From: Pedobacter sp. SYSU D00535
GTDB lineage: Bacteria; Bacteroidota; Bacteroidia; Sphingobacteriales; Sphingobacteriaceae
DNA length: 64,000 bases
Assembly (NCBI RefSeq): GCF_017355855.1
Contig: NZ_JAFEWD010000005.1
Location: forward strand, 124,001-188,000
Direction of reading: 5' to 3'
The translations under genes were made by a program, and so were the position numbers. Within the stretch, counting starts at the first letter, position 1. Each line of letters starts with the position of its first letter. A model generated the notes under the pieces. It had not been told where the DNA came from. It did no database searches and saw nothing but the letters and a program-made list of their open reading frames with translations. Positions 17,981-28,607 of this stretch are shown here, piece by piece.

Positions 17981-19507
17981 ATGAAAAAAATTTATTCTGT
18001 AATAGTTCTTATGCTGGTCTTATTCAGCTGTAAGAAGAAAGCCGATATTGATAACCCTGCTTCTGTGGGGTTCAAAGAATCGGAGATTGCGTTATCTAAT
18101 GAAGCAGGGAAAGGCACCTTTGATATCACCTGGTCTTATACAGAATGGGAATTGGCGGCACCGTCCGGCTTCATTTCTAACTTCTCCTTCCTTAAAGGAG
18201 GAAGCCTGGAGCACACAGGGACTACTAAGGTTTCGTTCGATTATTCAGTTAACCTTACTGCAGAAGAACGAGTACAGGAAGTGTTCCTTACAAACAAGGA
18301 AACCGGAGAGAAAAGCAAGCTAATTATCAGGCAAAGCCCTAAGCCCCCCGTGGAAATCGCCGTAAGTCAGGAAGTAACTTATCAGCAAATTACCGGTTTC
18401 GGCGGAATGAATAACGTTTGGGCCGCTCCTGTTTTGAACATAAATGAAGTTGAGAAGATGTACTCGGCAGACGGCTTGGGTTACAACATGATGCGCATCA
18501 TGATCTGGCCTAATAAAAATGACTGGAGCCGGGATGTGGCTACTACCCTCAAAGCGCAATCATTGGGAGCCAGGGTACTCGCAAGTCCCTGGACCCCGCC
18601 GCCTGCCTTAAAAAGTACGAACAGTAATTTGCACGGATACTTGTTACCCGAGAAATATGCCGATTACGTAAAACACCTCAATGACTTCATCGACTATATG
18701 AAGGATCGCGGGATTACAATTGAAGCAGTGTCTATTCAGAACGAACCGGACTGGAGCCCTGAATACGATGGCTGTGAGTGGACTCCTGAACAGATACTGG
18801 ACTTTGTAAAAAATCATGCAGGAAACATCAAAGCAAAAGTCCTGGCTGCTGAAGCCGTAAATTTCAAGAAAATGTATACCGACCCGGTACTAAATGATCC
18901 TATGGCCGTAGGAAACTTAGATATTGTGGGAGGGCATTTGTACGGCGGCGGACTTGCAGATTATCCCCTGGCTAGGGCTAAAGGAAAAGAAGTTTGGATG
19001 ACCGAACATTTGCTGAACGAAGTGAACGATGGTATGGGCTGGGATCAGGCATTGGTATTTGCCAAGGAACTGAACGACTGTATGGACGCTAATTTCAATG
19101 CCTATTTCTGGTGGTATCTGAAGCGTTCGTACAGCATGTTAGGCGATGGGGATAAAGGCACCGTGATGGGAGAGACCTTGAAGCGTGGGTACGTGCTATC
19201 TCACTATGCCAAGTATGCCACAGGCAGAACCCGCATTGCAATAGGCAAAGTAGCGGAAAATAACAACGTGCATTTAACGGCTTATAAAGGGAATAATGAT
19301 TTTACCGTTGTGATTGTGAACACCGGTAGCACTCCTGTTCCAGCCTTAAAGATAAAGCTGCCGGAAGCTGTATCTACTGCATCTGCTGTAGAAACTTCTG
19401 AAACTAAAAATATGGTTGCGAGCGCTGTAACGTTGGCTGCCGACAAGAAGTCCGGAGTGCTTAGTGTACCGGCAAAATCAATTATTTCAATTAAATTTTC
19501 GAAGTAA
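17981..19507 (+). CDS. GH30 glucuronoxylanase lipoprotein with BACON-like domain
   Basis: This is a 508-residue surface lipoprotein (lipobox LFSC, C17). Residues about 25-120 form a BACON-like beta-sandwich (FDITWSYTEWELAAPSGF). The GH30 catalytic domain begins at YQQITGFGGMNN (about 133). The acid/base is E255 in SIQNEPDW and the nucleophile E342 in VWMTEHLLN. WWYLKRSYSML (378-388) resembles the segment that reads the methylglucuronic acid side chain in subfamily 8 glucuronoxylanases. It would therefore cut glucuronoxylan internally at sites set by that side chain. It is the only apparent endo-acting xylanase in the window. Subfamily is inferred; the GH30 fold and catalytic pair are clear. 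A terminator precedes it, so it is likely transcribed separately. Confidence 0.87.
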   Translation: MKKIYSVIVLMLVLFSCKKKADIDNPASVGFKESEIALSNEAGKGTFDITWSYTEWELAAPSGFISNFSFLKGGSLEHTGTTKVSFDYSVNLTAEERVQEVFLTNKETGEKSKLIIRQSPKPPVEIAVSQEVTYQQITGFGGMNNVWAAPVLNINEVEKMYSADGLGYNMMRIMIWPNKNDWSRDVATTLKAQSLGARVLASPWTPPPALKSTNSNLHGYLLPEKYADYVKHLNDFIDYMKDRGITIEAVSIQNEPDWSPEYDGCEWTPEQILDFVKNHAGNIKAKVLAAEAVNFKKMYTDPVLNDPMAVGNLDIVGGHLYGGGLADYPLARAKGKEVWMTEHLLNEVNDGMGWDQALVFAKELNDCMDANFNAYFWWYLKRSYSMLGDGDKGTVMGETLKRGYVLSHYAKYATGRTRIAIGKVAENNNVHLTAYKGNNDFTVVIVNTGSTPVPALKIKLPEAVSTASAVETSETKNMVASAVTLAADKKSGVLSVPAKSIISIKFSK

Positions 19508-19568
19508 GATCAGCGGCCGCTTTTGGTACATTCGAAGAAAACGACAAGTTTTACGATATTAGATAAGT

Positions 19569-21509
19569 ATGAATCAGTTTAAACCGGCATTAGTTACTTT
19601 TTTCTTTCTCTTTTTTCTTCTGCATGATTCTGTTGCACAAATCCGTCTTCCTGCTTTGATTCGTGACAGTATGGTACTGCAGCGCAATTCTCCGTTAAAA
19701 ATCTGGGGATGGGCTTCTCCAAACGAAAAAATCAAAATTAGGTTCAATGGGAAAAGCGTAAATATTACGGCAGGGCCCGATGGAAAATGGTTAGCCAAGT
19801 TGCCAGCAATGAAAGCCGGCGGTCCCTACCAGATGCGTCTTCAGGGGAAAAACGAGATCCTGCTAAGAGATATCCTGATTGGGGATGTGTGGTTATGCTC
19901 CGGCCAATCGAACATGGTTCATCAAATGGGAATACATAATGTTACCTATGCGGAAGATATCGCGAAAGCGAATTATCCTCAAATCCGGCAGTTTTGGGTG
20001 CCGACAGCTACGAGCCTAACAGGTCCGAAAAGTGATTTGAAAGGGGGGGCATGGAAATGGGCTAATCCCAAAGATGTAAATGATTTTTCTGCAGTTGCTT
20101 ATTTCTTTGCACGTGACATTCATACCCGCCATCGAGTTCCAATTGGTATCATCAATGCCAGCGTAGGAGGTACCCCGATTGAAGCCTGGACAAGTGAAGA
20201 GGGTTTGAAAGAGTTTCCGGCAGTGTTGACGCTGATCAAAAAGAACAAAGACACCGCTTACGTCAACAGTATGAACAGGCGGCCCCCCCCAGCCCCTGCT
20301 CGTCCCGGCGACGTGGATAAAGGCCTGACGGGAGCTGTAAAATGGTTTGATCCAGCTTATACTCCTAAAAACTGGCGAAGCTTCACTCTTCCCGGCTATT
20401 GGGAAGATCAGGGTATAAGGGATATGAACGGGGTTGTGTGGTTTCGGAAGGAGATCTATCTACCTGAGTCCCTCGCAGGGAAAGCAGCTAAGTTATTTAT
20501 GGGACGGATTGTGGATGCTGACATCGCATACATAAATGGAAAGCAAGTAGGCCTAACCACGTACATGTATCCTCAACGGAGGTACAGCGTTCCGGCAGGG
20601 ATTCTGAAAGCGGGGAAGAACTTGCTGGTGGTACGCGTACAGAATAATTCCGGAAAAGGAGGCTTCGTTCCGGATAAGCCCTATTATTTGCAAGTGGGAG
20701 ACGAAGTAGTAGACCTGAAAGGTGATTGGCAATACAAGGTGGCCCAGGTGTTCAGACCGGTGGAAGGAAGGGGCGGCTCAGGGGGGATCTCGGAGCAGAA
20801 CCAGCCAACAGCACTTTACAACGCTATGGTTGCTCCTTTCCGTGATTATGCGCTAAAGGGGGTGCTCTGGTACCAAGGCGAAAGCAATGCAGGAAGAGCC
20901 CAGGAGTATGAAAAATTATTACCTGCTTTGATCAGCGATTGGAGAACAAAGTTCTCGAGACCAGATTTGCCTTTCTACTATGTTCAGTTGCCCAATTTCG
21001 GCGATGCTACTTACCTTCCTACGGAAAGTGGCTGGGCAGTAATGCGCGAAGCCGCTCTTAAAACCTTAAGCGTCCCTAATACAGGAATGGCAGTAGCAAT
21101 TGACCTGGGTGAATGGAACGACATCCATCCCGATAATAAGAAGGATGTAGGAGAACGCCTCGCCCTCATCGCAAGGCGGTTTAATTACGGAGAGAAGACC
21201 CTCGTTTACAGCGGGCCACTCTATCAATCCTCCAGGATAGTAGCAAATAAAATCCTGCTAAGCTTCAGCAACCTGGCAGGTGGATTGATCAGTATAGATG
21301 GAGAGGAATTGACCCCATTTGAGATCGCTGGCGCTGATAAGAAATTTGTAACCGCACAGGCACGGATAGTTGGGGGTGAGGTAGAGGTCTGGTCGGAAGA
21401 GATACCTGAACCTAAATATGTCCGTTATGCATGGGCAGATAATCCCGTAGGTCCAAATCTATACAATGCAGAAAAGTTGCCTGCTTCACCTTTCAGAACC
21501 GACAAATAA
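19569..21509 (+). CDS. SASA/SGNH-type carbohydrate acetyl esterase
   Basis: This is a 646-residue secreted esterase of the sialate-O-acetylesterase (SASA) family, probably removing acetyl groups from xylan. A signal peptide ends at DSVAQ (about residue 24). The nucleophile block is WLCSGQSNM (Ser in GQSN about residue 114), a second conserved block is GVLWYQGESNAGRA, and the catalytic DxxH is DIHPDNK (H520). Between the SGNH halves, about 265-400, sits a jelly-roll domain (WFRKEIYLPESL, AYINGKQVG) like the sugar-binding domain of GH2 enzymes. The gene starts 61 bp after the GH30 gene and may be co-transcribed with it. Substrate is inferred from context. Confidence 0.85.
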   Translation: MNQFKPALVTFFFLFFLLHDSVAQIRLPALIRDSMVLQRNSPLKIWGWASPNEKIKIRFNGKSVNITAGPDGKWLAKLPAMKAGGPYQMRLQGKNEILLRDILIGDVWLCSGQSNMVHQMGIHNVTYAEDIAKANYPQIRQFWVPTATSLTGPKSDLKGGAWKWANPKDVNDFSAVAYFFARDIHTRHRVPIGIINASVGGTPIEAWTSEEGLKEFPAVLTLIKKNKDTAYVNSMNRRPPPAPARPGDVDKGLTGAVKWFDPAYTPKNWRSFTLPGYWEDQGIRDMNGVVWFRKEIYLPESLAGKAAKLFMGRIVDADIAYINGKQVGLTTYMYPQRRYSVPAGILKAGKNLLVVRVQNNSGKGGFVPDKPYYLQVGDEVVDLKGDWQYKVAQVFRPVEGRGGSGGISEQNQPTALYNAMVAPFRDYALKGVLWYQGESNAGRAQEYEKLLPALISDWRTKFSRPDLPFYYVQLPNFGDATYLPTESGWAVMREAALKTLSVPNTGMAVAIDLGEWNDIHPDNKKDVGERLALIARRFNYGEKTLVYSGPLYQSSRIVANKILLSFSNLAGGLISIDGEELTPFEIAGADKKFVTAQARIVGGEVEVWSEEIPEPKYVRYAWADNPVGPNLYNAEKLPASPFRTDK

Positions 21510-21573
21510 TTAAAGTTGGCCGCTCCGCTACAATTGTTGTTACATTGAGGCTGAAAGGTCAGTCAAAAATATT

Positions 21574-21616
21574 AAGAGTCTTTTTAGTTGATAAAGAGGC
21601 TCTTAGTTTCTTTCTT
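21574..21616 (+). terminator. Probable terminator after the esterase gene
   Basis: A 12-bp stem with two G-U pairs (21574-21585 and 21593-21604) and a 7-nt loop is followed by a T-rich but interrupted tract. It lies 65 bp after the esterase stop. The 250-bp gap before the sensor kinase gene shows no clear TAnnTTTG promoter. Confidence 0.6.
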
Positions 21617-21760
21617 AGTTATCAGGTTCAAATCTGCATCCATTTTAATTGTAACAAGTTCACCGTCCGTATAACTATTCCCTGCTTCCTGCCGTACTAA
21701 ATCCTAATTGGATGCCCTCCTTTTTTGTGTCCAATATTAACCGGTTAAGCTTATCGAAGT

Positions 21761-24700
21761 ATGAAGTGGAAGTTACCCTCTGTTAGTGCAATCCAATACG
21801 CTCATACGCTCTCTCATTTTAGTAAACTTTTAACGTTCCCGTTCCTGGTGCTATTAGTGATGCTGACTCAGACAGCCACTGCGCAAATAGATCAGATACG
21901 GTTCAAAAGCCTTTCCTTCAAAGAAGGTCTGTCTCAAAGTTTGGTGCAGTGTGTTCTCAGGGATAGCAAGGGCTTTATGTGGATTGGGACCCGTAATGGA
22001 CTAAACAGATACGACGGGTATAAGATGGTGGTGTATAAGAATATCGCAGGCGATGGGAGCAGCTTGAGTCATAACACCGTAAATGATATTGTTGAAGATG
22101 CAAACGGGGACATGTGGGTCGCAACCAGTGGTGGTTTAAATAAGTATGACCGGGTAAAGAACTGTTTCAAACGATACGATGCCGCGGGGGAATCGCTAAT
22201 TATAAGTGATCTGATGCTGGATAGCCGGAAGCAACTGTGGCTTGCTACCATCAATTCCGGACTTCTCCGTTATAATCCTGCAAAGAGGAATTTTACGGGT
22301 TATTTCCCCGACAAAAGCGACAAAAATTCCTGGCAGATCAATAAGGTCTTCGAACTCGACGATCATACCATTTGGGTAACAGTTCGACAGGCGCTTAATA
22401 GTTTAAATATAAAGACGGCAACGTTTTCGCCAATCCTGCACAATCCTAATGATCCGCAATCCATCGCGGGAGAGAAGGTTCGTGATATTTTCAGGGATTC
22501 GAAAGGAAATGTCTGGCTCAGTACCACACGTGTGGGCCTGGCCAAGTATTCTGCCAAAGAGAAAATTTTTACGAATTACGTGTACGATAAGGAGGGAAGC
22601 AACGGTCTAACGGATAACTTTATTCTTTCTATTAACGAAGATGATCGAGGGAAACTGTGGTTGGGAACAGAAAACAAGGGCCTGTGCATATTCGATCCGG
22701 TAACCTTAACTTCCAAAGCCTACGAACCTGACCCTTTCAACCCTGCTGCGCTTAATCACCACACTGTAAGGGTTGTCTACAAAGATAAGATTGGAAATAT
22801 GTGGCTGGGAACCCAAGCGGGCGGTGTAAGCTTTTATAGTCCAAATGAAAGCAAGTTTGCACACATTACTCAGGTTCCTTTCAAAAATTACCTCAGCAGC
22901 AAGTTTGTGGTTTCAATAGCGGAGGATGACAACAAGAGAATCTGGATAGGGACGGATGGAGGAGGGATTAATATTTACGATCCAAAGACAGGCCTTTTTT
23001 CTTATCTAAAGTCTGATAGTACTGCGGCAGGTGCCATTGCTTCTGACTTTGTAGCTGCCGTGGCCAATGCAGGAAATGGCTTGATGGTGGCGGGCTACAT
23101 TAAGGACAGTGGTCTGGATTTTTTGAACGCTCGTGGAAAGGTTTCGAAACATTATTCGACGGATTCTAATGGGGGCAATGATTCTTCCAAAGTGACAGGA
23201 AAGGTTATTTCTTGTATTATGAAAGATAGACAGGGGTATGTTTGGATCGGGAGCAGAGGCAGCGGCCTAAATAGATTCGATCCCCGGTCCGGGAAGTTCA
23301 CCAAGTTTAAGAGCGGAACCAAAAGGCAAAATCCAATTAGTAATAATGTAATATTCGCTCTCTGTGAAGACCGGGAGCAAAATGTGTGGGTAGGAACCGA
23401 AGACGGTCTTGACCTTTACAGCCCTAAGCTGGATGGCTTCATACAATTCAAGCATAGCGCTAGTAATCCGCGAAGCATCAGTAATAATGTCATCAACAGT
23501 ATCTATGAGGATAGCCGGGGTAATTTGTGGGTAGGCACTTCGGGAGGTTTAAACCTTATGGACCGGAAGAGCAAAACATTCAGGATTTGGACGGAACAGC
23601 AGGGCCTACCTGATAATACAATCAAAGCTATCCTGGAAGATAGGCAGGGGAATCTCTGGCTAAGTACCAACAAGGGGCTGGTATGCTTTAAAGTCAAACA
23701 AAATACTTTCAAAGTATACACCACCGCCGATGGTCTTCAAGCCGAAGAGTTTAATGCAGGGGCAGCTCACAGAAGTGCGGACGGGACCATGTATTTCGGT
23801 GGGATTAACGGAATCAATATTTTTCACCCGGAAAAATTAAAATCGAATACTGTTCCGCCAGCGGTTGTTTTAACAGACTTTCAACTTTTCAATAAATCAG
23901 TTGCCGTTGGCGAGGATAGCTCTCCTCTGGAGGCCCATATTGCTGAAGCAAAGGAGGTAAGACTATCCTATGATCAGTCCATGTTCAGTTTTGAGTTCGC
24001 CGCCTTAAACTATTCCAGTCCGGAGAAAAACCAATATGCCTACAAGCTAGACGGTTTCGATAAAGATTGGAACGACGTAGGCACCAAGCGTTTTGCTACT
24101 TATACAAATATTCCTCCCGGCGAATATGTTTTCCAGGTAAAGGCTGCTAATAATGACGGCGTCTGGACCGGAAACAGTGCATCAGTGAAAGTAATTATCA
24201 CTCCTCCATTCTGGATGACCTGGTGGTTTGCACTTCTGGCGGTTACAGCTGTGGTGGGTGGAGCCTGTTCTTATTATCTATTTAGAGTAAGAGCATTAAA
24301 GCGTCAACAAGCTTATCTTGAAAGGGAGGTTCACGAACGCACGCTGGAGATTGCTAATCAGGCAGAACACCTCCAGAATATGAACGAGGAGTTGCAGGTT
24401 CAGTCCGAGGAATTGCTGGTGCAGACTGAAGAAGCGACTAAAGCCCGTGAGGAGGCTGAAAAGGCGAATCAGGCTAAAAGTACTTTTTTGGCTACAATGA
24501 GTCACGAGATCAGAACGCCGATGAATGGCGTCCTGGGAATGGCGTCTTTGCTGTGCGAAACGAAGCTCGATGCTGAGCAAAGGGAGTACGCGGAGACCAT
24601 TAAGAACAGCGGCGATGCGCTTTTAAGTGTGATCAATGATATTCTCGATTTCTCTAAAATTGAATCAGGTAGCTTAGAGCTTGATCCTCATGACTTTGAT

Positions 24701-26020
24701 CTGCGCCATACAATAGAGGAAGTACTCGATCTGTTTGCAGGAAAAGTAGCCGAGACAGGCATAGATCTGGTGAGTTATATTGATCCCCGAATTCCGACGC
24801 ACATTGTAGGAGACGGCACCAGGCTTCGACAGGTGCTTATTAACCTTGTGGGGAATGCCATCAAGTTTACTGCGAAAGGGGAGGTGTTCCTGGGCGTTAC
24901 ATTTAAAAATGATTTTGGTAGCGACCAGGCAGTTATTGAGTTTGAAGTAAGAGATACCGGTATCGGAATTCCAGAGGAAAAGATATCGAGATTATTCAAA
25001 GCCTTTTCACAAGTTGATTCGTCGACTACCCGCCGTTTTGGTGGAACCGGACTAGGACTGGTCATAAGCGAACGTTTAGTGCAACTGATGGGCGGGAGAA
25101 TATCCGTGGCAAGTGCACAAGGCAAAGGCACCACCTTTTCTTTTGATATCCTGGTTGGGAAAAGTGGCCTGGTAGAGCCCGCTACAGATGATTATCTGTT
25201 TATCAATAGCTCTACCAAGCGTATTTTGGTAGTAGACGATAATGGAACAAACCTGCGTATCTTAAAAATACAATTGGAGCAATGGTTATTCAAGGTAGAA
25301 ACGGCAGCAAGCGGTAAAGAAGCACTGGAAAGATTATCTTCCGGCGCAGAATTTGACTTAATAATTTCGGACATGCAGATGCCTGAAATGGACGGAGTCG
25401 AGTTTAGTCGTAAGCTTAAGGCAGAACACGGCAACTTGCCAATAGTGCTTTTGAGTTCTGTCGGTGATGAAAGTCGGCGGAAATACCCGGATCTATTTGC
25501 CGCAATTCTTACCAAACCTGTAAAACAGCATCAATTGGCCCGGGTAATTAAACAATGCCTGCATGCCGTCGAAAGGGCTGCGGTAGTAGAGCCGACACGC
25601 GTGAATGTCCTTCAAGAGAACTTCGCCTCTTCCAACCCCTTGAATATTCTTATTGCGGAAGACAATCTGATCAATCAGAAATTGATTATCCGTGTGCTAA
25701 ATAAATTGGGGTATGAGCCGGAGCTAGCCGTAAATGGACGAGAAGCAGTGGATGCTCTCAAGCAGAAGACATTTGATTTAGTTTTGATGGATGTTCAAAT
25801 GCCGGAAATGGATGGCCTTGAGGCTACAAGGGTGATCAGGAAGGATTTGGAGCTGCAGCCCACTATTGTTGCTATGACAGCTAATGCCATGGTGGAAGAC
25901 AAGGAAGCTTGTTTTGCGGCTGGAATGGACGAATATATTTCCAAACCGATTAAGATGGAGGAGCTTCTGAAAGTTTTGGAAGCGGTGTCCCACAAGAATA
26001 GTGTAAAGAGAGCCGGTTAA
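21761..26020 (+). CDS. Hybrid two-component sensor kinase, propeller type, no output HTH
   Basis: The product has 1419 residues. After a signal/anchor segment (about 20-42) come two-component propeller repeats (about 45-740, e.g. [16 protein letters not shown], repeated with [10 protein letters not shown]). A Y_Y_Y domain (about 745-810), one transmembrane helix (about 815-835, [21 protein letters not shown]) and a coiled coil (about 840-905) follow. The kinase core has H915 in [10 protein letters not shown], and the ATPase domain carries [10 protein letters not shown] and GGTGLGL. Two receivers follow, with phospho-acceptors D1204 (IISDMQMP) and D1344 (LMDVQMP). It stops soon after the second receiver, with no AraC-type HTH, unlike classical SusCD-locus HTCS regulators. 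Location suggests it senses xylan fragments, but its output partner is not in the window. Confidence 0.92.
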   Translation: MKWKLPSVSAIQYAHTLSHFSKLLTFPFLVLLVMLTQTATAQIDQIRFKSLSFKEGLSQSLVQCVLRDSKGFMWIGTRNGLNRYDGYKMVVYKNIAGDGSSLSHNTVNDIVEDANGDMWVATSGGLNKYDRVKNCFKRYDAAGESLIISDLMLDSRKQLWLATINSGLLRYNPAKRNFTGYFPDKSDKNSWQINKVFELDDHTIWVTVRQALNSLNIKTATFSPILHNPNDPQSIAGEKVRDIFRDSKGNVWLSTTRVGLAKYSAKEKIFTNYVYDKEGSNGLTDNFILSINEDDRGKLWLGTENKGLCIFDPVTLTSKAYEPDPFNPAALNHHTVRVVYKDKIGNMWLGTQAGGVSFYSPNESKFAHITQVPFKNYLSSKFVVSIAEDDNKRIWIGTDGGGINIYDPKTGLFSYLKSDSTAAGAIASDFVAAVANAGNGLMVAGYIKDSGLDFLNARGKVSKHYSTDSNGGNDSSKVTGKVISCIMKDRQGYVWIGSRGSGLNRFDPRSGKFTKFKSGTKRQNPISNNVIFALCEDREQNVWVGTEDGLDLYSPKLDGFIQFKHSASNPRSISNNVINSIYEDSRGNLWVGTSGGLNLMDRKSKTFRIWTEQQGLPDNTIKAILEDRQGNLWLSTNKGLVCFKVKQNTFKVYTTADGLQAEEFNAGAAHRSADGTMYFGGINGINIFHPEKLKSNTVPPAVVLTDFQLFNKSVAVGEDSSPLEAHIAEAKEVRLSYDQSMFSFEFAALNYSSPEKNQYAYKLDGFDKDWNDVGTKRFATYTNIPPGEYVFQVKAANNDGVWTGNSASVKVIITPPFWMTWWFALLAVTAVVGGACSYYLFRVRALKRQQAYLEREVHERTLEIANQAEHLQNMNEELQVQSEELLVQTEEATKAREEAEKANQAKSTFLATMSHEIRTPMNGVLGMASLLCETKLDAEQREYAETIKNSGDALLSVINDILDFSKIESGSLELDPHDFDLRHTIEEVLDLFAGKVAETGIDLVSYIDPRIPTHIVGDGTRLRQVLINLVGNAIKFTAKGEVFLGVTFKNDFGSDQAVIEFEVRDTGIGIPEEKISRLFKAFSQVDSSTTRRFGGTGLGLVISERLVQLMGGRISVASAQGKGTTFSFDILVGKSGLVEPATDDYLFINSSTKRILVVDDNGTNLRILKIQLEQWLFKVETAASGKEALERLSSGAEFDLIISDMQMPEMDGVEFSRKLKAEHGNLPIVLLSSVGDESRRKYPDLFAAILTKPVKQHQLARVIKQCLHAVERAAVVEPTRVNVLQENFASSNPLNILIAEDNLINQKLIIRVLNKLGYEPELAVNGREAVDALKQKTFDLVLMDVQMPEMDGLEATRVIRKDLELQPTIVAMTANAMVEDKEACFAAGMDEYISKPIKMEELLKVLEAVSHKNSVKRAG

Positions 26021-26038
26021 ACAATCCCAAGGATTTGA

Positions 26039-26068
26039 ACCACTCCCCTCCCAGGAGTGGTTTTTTAT
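26039..26068 (+). terminator. Rho-independent terminator of the sensor kinase
   Basis: An 8-bp stem ACCACTCC/GGAGTGGT (26039-26046, 26054-26061) with a 7-nt loop runs into a T tract (26061-26066). It begins 18 bp after the kinase stop. Confidence 0.85.
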
Positions 26069-26111
26069 TATTGTTCTTACTAAACCTTCATGCCGGTATC
26101 CATTCCAACTT

Positions 26112-26134
26112 ACACACACACACACACACACACA
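26112..26134 (+). repeat. (AC)n dinucleotide tract abutting a start codon
   Basis: About eleven uninterrupted AC units run from 26112 directly into the ATG at 26134. They occupy the place where a ribosome-binding region would be. Such tracts are prone to slipped-strand length changes. Confidence 0.95.
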
Positions 26135-26607
26135 TGAAAAAGCTCTTGTTGACATTATTGGTTGTGGCATCTGGGATCCTGGCAACTAATGCTCAATCAT
26201 CCCGCACCTATCGGGATGAAAGAGGCGAATACCACTACGAAACGCGCGAGCGTCGGGTTTGGATACCGGAACAACGAGTTGGAGGAATTCTGGGGGTAGG
26301 AAGTCGGACTATTCCGGGACACTATGAAATGCGGAATGAACAGGTAAAGGTTTACCATGACGACCGTAATCGGCACGATCAGGATTATCGATTCAGGCAA
26401 CAAGGCTCGGAGGGAAAGCATCCTCATGGAATGCCGCCCGGACAACGGAAGAAGCTGAATAACGGAAATTCTTCATGGACTGATACGCGAGGCGGTAGGT
26501 ACGAGCAGGATCGTTACCTAAGTGATCATTACCAGAATGATTACAAAAAATTGAATGGGAAAGTTGAAAAGGGTAATAATGGGAAGGGGAAGAAGGGTAA
26601 AAATTAA
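26134..26607 (+). CDS. Small secreted basic protein, unknown function
   Basis: This 157-residue protein is not recognised as a named family. I chose the ATG at 26134 because it gives a clean signal peptide (MKKLLLTLLVVASGILATNAQ). An in-frame ATG at 26035 would start inside the upstream terminator and encode a (Thr-His)n leader. The mature part is rich in Arg, Tyr, His and Lys. Its first half has RRVWIPEQRVGG and a later IPGHYEMRNEQVKVY segment, a pattern seen in small secreted proteins with Trp/Pro/Gly-His repeats. The C-terminus is a Lys/Gly/Asn tail. It lies between two terminators and is probably transcribed alone. Confidence 0.7.
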   Translation: MKKLLLTLLVVASGILATNAQSSRTYRDERGEYHYETRERRVWIPEQRVGGILGVGSRTIPGHYEMRNEQVKVYHDDRNRHDQDYRFRQQGSEGKHPHGMPPGQRKKLNNGNSSWTDTRGGRYEQDRYLSDHYQNDYKKLNGKVEKGNNGKGKKGKN

Positions 26608-26628
26608 ATCCTTTGGGTACTGATTCCA

Positions 26629-26660
26629 AATAAAAAAAGCTCCTCTGGAGCTTTTTTTAT
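26629..26660. terminator. Bidirectional terminator between small gene and recA
   Basis: AAAAAAAGCTCC-TCT-GGAGCTTTTTTT forms a stem with an A tract on one side and a T tract on the other, between two convergent genes. It can serve the 26134 gene (+) and recA (-). Confidence 0.88.
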
Positions 26661-26670
26661 TTCATAGAAT

Positions 26671-27678
26671 TTAAACTTCTTCTAGTTTTTCGCCTGTAAC
26701 GGTTTCTTTGATTCGAGCTTCAAGCTCGTCCATAAGATCTGGGTTGTCGAGAATCAGTTGCTTAACGGCATCGCGTCCCTGTCCTAATTTGGTATCGCCA
26801 TAGCTAAACCAGGAGCCGGATTTGCGGATGATTTCAAAATCAACTCCCAGGTCAATGATTTCACCTGCCTTAGAAATTCCTTCACCGAACATGATATCAA
26901 ACTCAGCAACACGGAAAGGAGGGGCCACCTTGTTTTTAACAATCTTCACTTTTACCCTGTTTCCTGATACTTCATCAGAATCTTTAATCTGAGAGATCCG
27001 ACGAACGTCTAAACGTACAGATGCATAGAATTTCAAGGCATTACCACCAGTTGTTGTCTCCGGATTACCGAACATAACACCGATCTTATCACGCAACTGG
27101 TTGATAAAGATACAGCAGCATCCTGTTTTCGAGATCGTACCTGTAAGCTTACGTAAGGCCTGCGACATCAAACGCGCCTGCAAGCCCATTTTGGAGTCGC
27201 CCATTTCACCTTCAATCTCACCCTTAGGTACCAAAGCGGCAACAGAGTCAATTACAATAATATCGATAGCTCCTGAACGAATAAGGTTGTCTGCGATTTC
27301 CAGTGCCTGTTCTCCGTTATCTGGTTGGGATATTAAAAGGTTTTCAATATCAACGCCCAGTTTTTTAGCATAAAATTTATCAAATGCGTGTTCTGCATCA
27401 ATGAATGCTGCAATACCGCCTTTTTTCTGCGCTTCAGCAATTGCATGAATGGCAAGAGTCGTTTTACCGGAAGATTCAGGTCCGTAAATCTCAATAACCC
27501 GTCCTTTTGGTAATCCACCTATTCCCAATGCGATGTCTAAACCGATAGAGCCGGTAGAAATAGCATCAATAGGCTCAACGGCTGCGTCTCCCAGCTTCAT
27601 CACCGTGCCTTTACCGTAGGATTTCTCCAGTTTATCAAGAGTAAGCTGTAAAGCTTTTAGTTTGTCTGCGTTGCTCAT
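26671..27678 (-). CDS. recA: RecA recombinase
   Basis: RecA, 335 residues, forms ATP-dependent filaments on single-stranded DNA for strand exchange and activates LexA-type cleavage. The Walker A motif is GPESSGKTT (66-74). The core motifs [11 protein letters not shown] and [17 protein letters not shown] are typical, and the C-terminus is shorter than in E. coli, as usual for Bacteroidota. The start [10 protein letters not shown] fits the family. A possible -7 element TATCTTCG on the minus strand (27705-27698) lies about 20 bp upstream; no clear -33 or SOS box is visible. Confidence 0.98.
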   Translation of the reverse strand: MSNADKLKALQLTLDKLEKSYGKGTVMKLGDAAVEPIDAISTGSIGLDIALGIGGLPKGRVIEIYGPESSGKTTLAIHAIAEAQKKGGIAAFIDAEHAFDKFYAKKLGVDIENLLISQPDNGEQALEIADNLIRSGAIDIIVIDSVAALVPKGEIEGEMGDSKMGLQARLMSQALRKLTGTISKTGCCCIFINQLRDKIGVMFGNPETTTGGNALKFYASVRLDVRRISQIKDSDEVSGNRVKVKIVKNKVAPPFRVAEFDIMFGEGISKAGEIIDLGVDFEIIRKSGSWFSYGDTKLGQGRDAVKQLILDNPDLMDELEARIKETVTGEKLEEV

Positions 27679-27769
27679 TATTTTAGTTAAACTATTGCGA
27701 AGATATACAATAAATAGAAAAATGCTAAAAATTTTATCAAAATATTTTAGCGGAATTTCAACAATAAAA

Positions 27770-28525
27770 TTATTCTTTTACTTCGAACTTTTTTAGGACT
27801 GTTGAAAGTTTTTTAGCTTGTTGACGCTGCTTTAATTCCTTTGCCTTTTTTCGCTCTAGGGACTCTGCTTTTCGCAGCGCGGTAGCGGTTTGTTGTTGGG
27901 AGAAGAACTTGCAAAAATGCGTGATTGGGCAACTATCACACTTTGGACTTCGGGCTACACAAATGTATCGGCCATGTAGGATAAGCCAGTGATGGGAGTG
28001 ACGTATCGTTTCTTCCGGCAGGTATTTCACTAATTGTTTTTCTACCGCCAGCGGCGTTGTTGCGTTGTTTGTTAGCCCCAGCCGGTTGGCCACGCGGAAT
28101 ACATGAGTATCAACGGCGAGGGCCGGTGCTTCAAATACAATAGAGGTGATGACATTTGCTGTTTTTCTTCCAACACCGGGGAGCTTTTGCAGGTCCTCCA
28201 TAGAAGAGGGGACCTCTCCATTAAATTCCTCAACCAGTATTTTGGCCATACCTGCCAGGTGTTTTGCTTTATTGTTGGGATAACTTACCGAGCGGATATA
28301 TTGAAAAATTTCTTCCACGCTCCCTGCTGCAAGGGCGAAAGCATCTGGAAAACGTTCGAAAAGTTTCGGAGTAATCTGGTTGATCCGCTTATCCGTGCAT
28401 TGCGCGGATAAGATCACCGCCACCAGGAGTTCGTATGGGTTTGTATAGTTAAGCTCCGTTTTTGCATCGGGGCTATTTTTTGAAAAATAGTCTACGAAAG
28501 CGTGGAAGCGCTCTTTTTTTAGCAT
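27770..28525 (-). CDS. nth: Endonuclease III (DNA glycosylase/AP lyase)
   Basis: Endonuclease III, 251 residues, removes oxidised pyrimidines in base excision repair. The helix-hairpin-helix [11 protein letters not shown] carries the catalytic Lys K121, and D139 lies in VDTHVFRV. The 4Fe-4S cluster cysteines are C189, C196, C199 and C205 (C-x6-C-x2-C-x5-C). A basic tail of about 40 residues (rich in Lys, Arg and Gln) follows the cluster; it is longer than in E. coli Nth (211 residues). It sits upstream of recA on the same strand with a 91-bp gap. Confidence 0.96.
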   Translation of the reverse strand: MLKKERFHAFVDYFSKNSPDAKTELNYTNPYELLVAVILSAQCTDKRINQITPKLFERFPDAFALAAGSVEEIFQYIRSVSYPNNKAKHLAGMAKILVEEFNGEVPSSMEDLQKLPGVGRKTANVITSIVFEAPALAVDTHVFRVANRLGLTNNATTPLAVEKQLVKYLPEETIRHSHHWLILHGRYICVARSPKCDSCPITHFCKFFSQQQTATALRKAESLERKKAKELKQRQQAKKLSTVLKKFEVKE

Positions 28526-28607
28526 GGGAAATTAAAAATTATCAAGAAGATGACGCCTTCTGTTACCGGCAGTCATTAAGCTTCCCAAAATAAACGAAAA
28601 TCGAGCG

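Noticed and set aside
26035-26133. Upstream ATG for the small basic protein
   Set aside because: It starts inside the terminator stem of the sensor kinase and puts a Thr-His repeat before the signal peptide. It is kept in mind only for possible phase variation.
25778-26185. Antisense open frame containing a Cys-Val repeat
   Set aside because: The repeat is just the reverse reading of the (AC)n tract; the frame overlaps the sensor kinase and a terminator.
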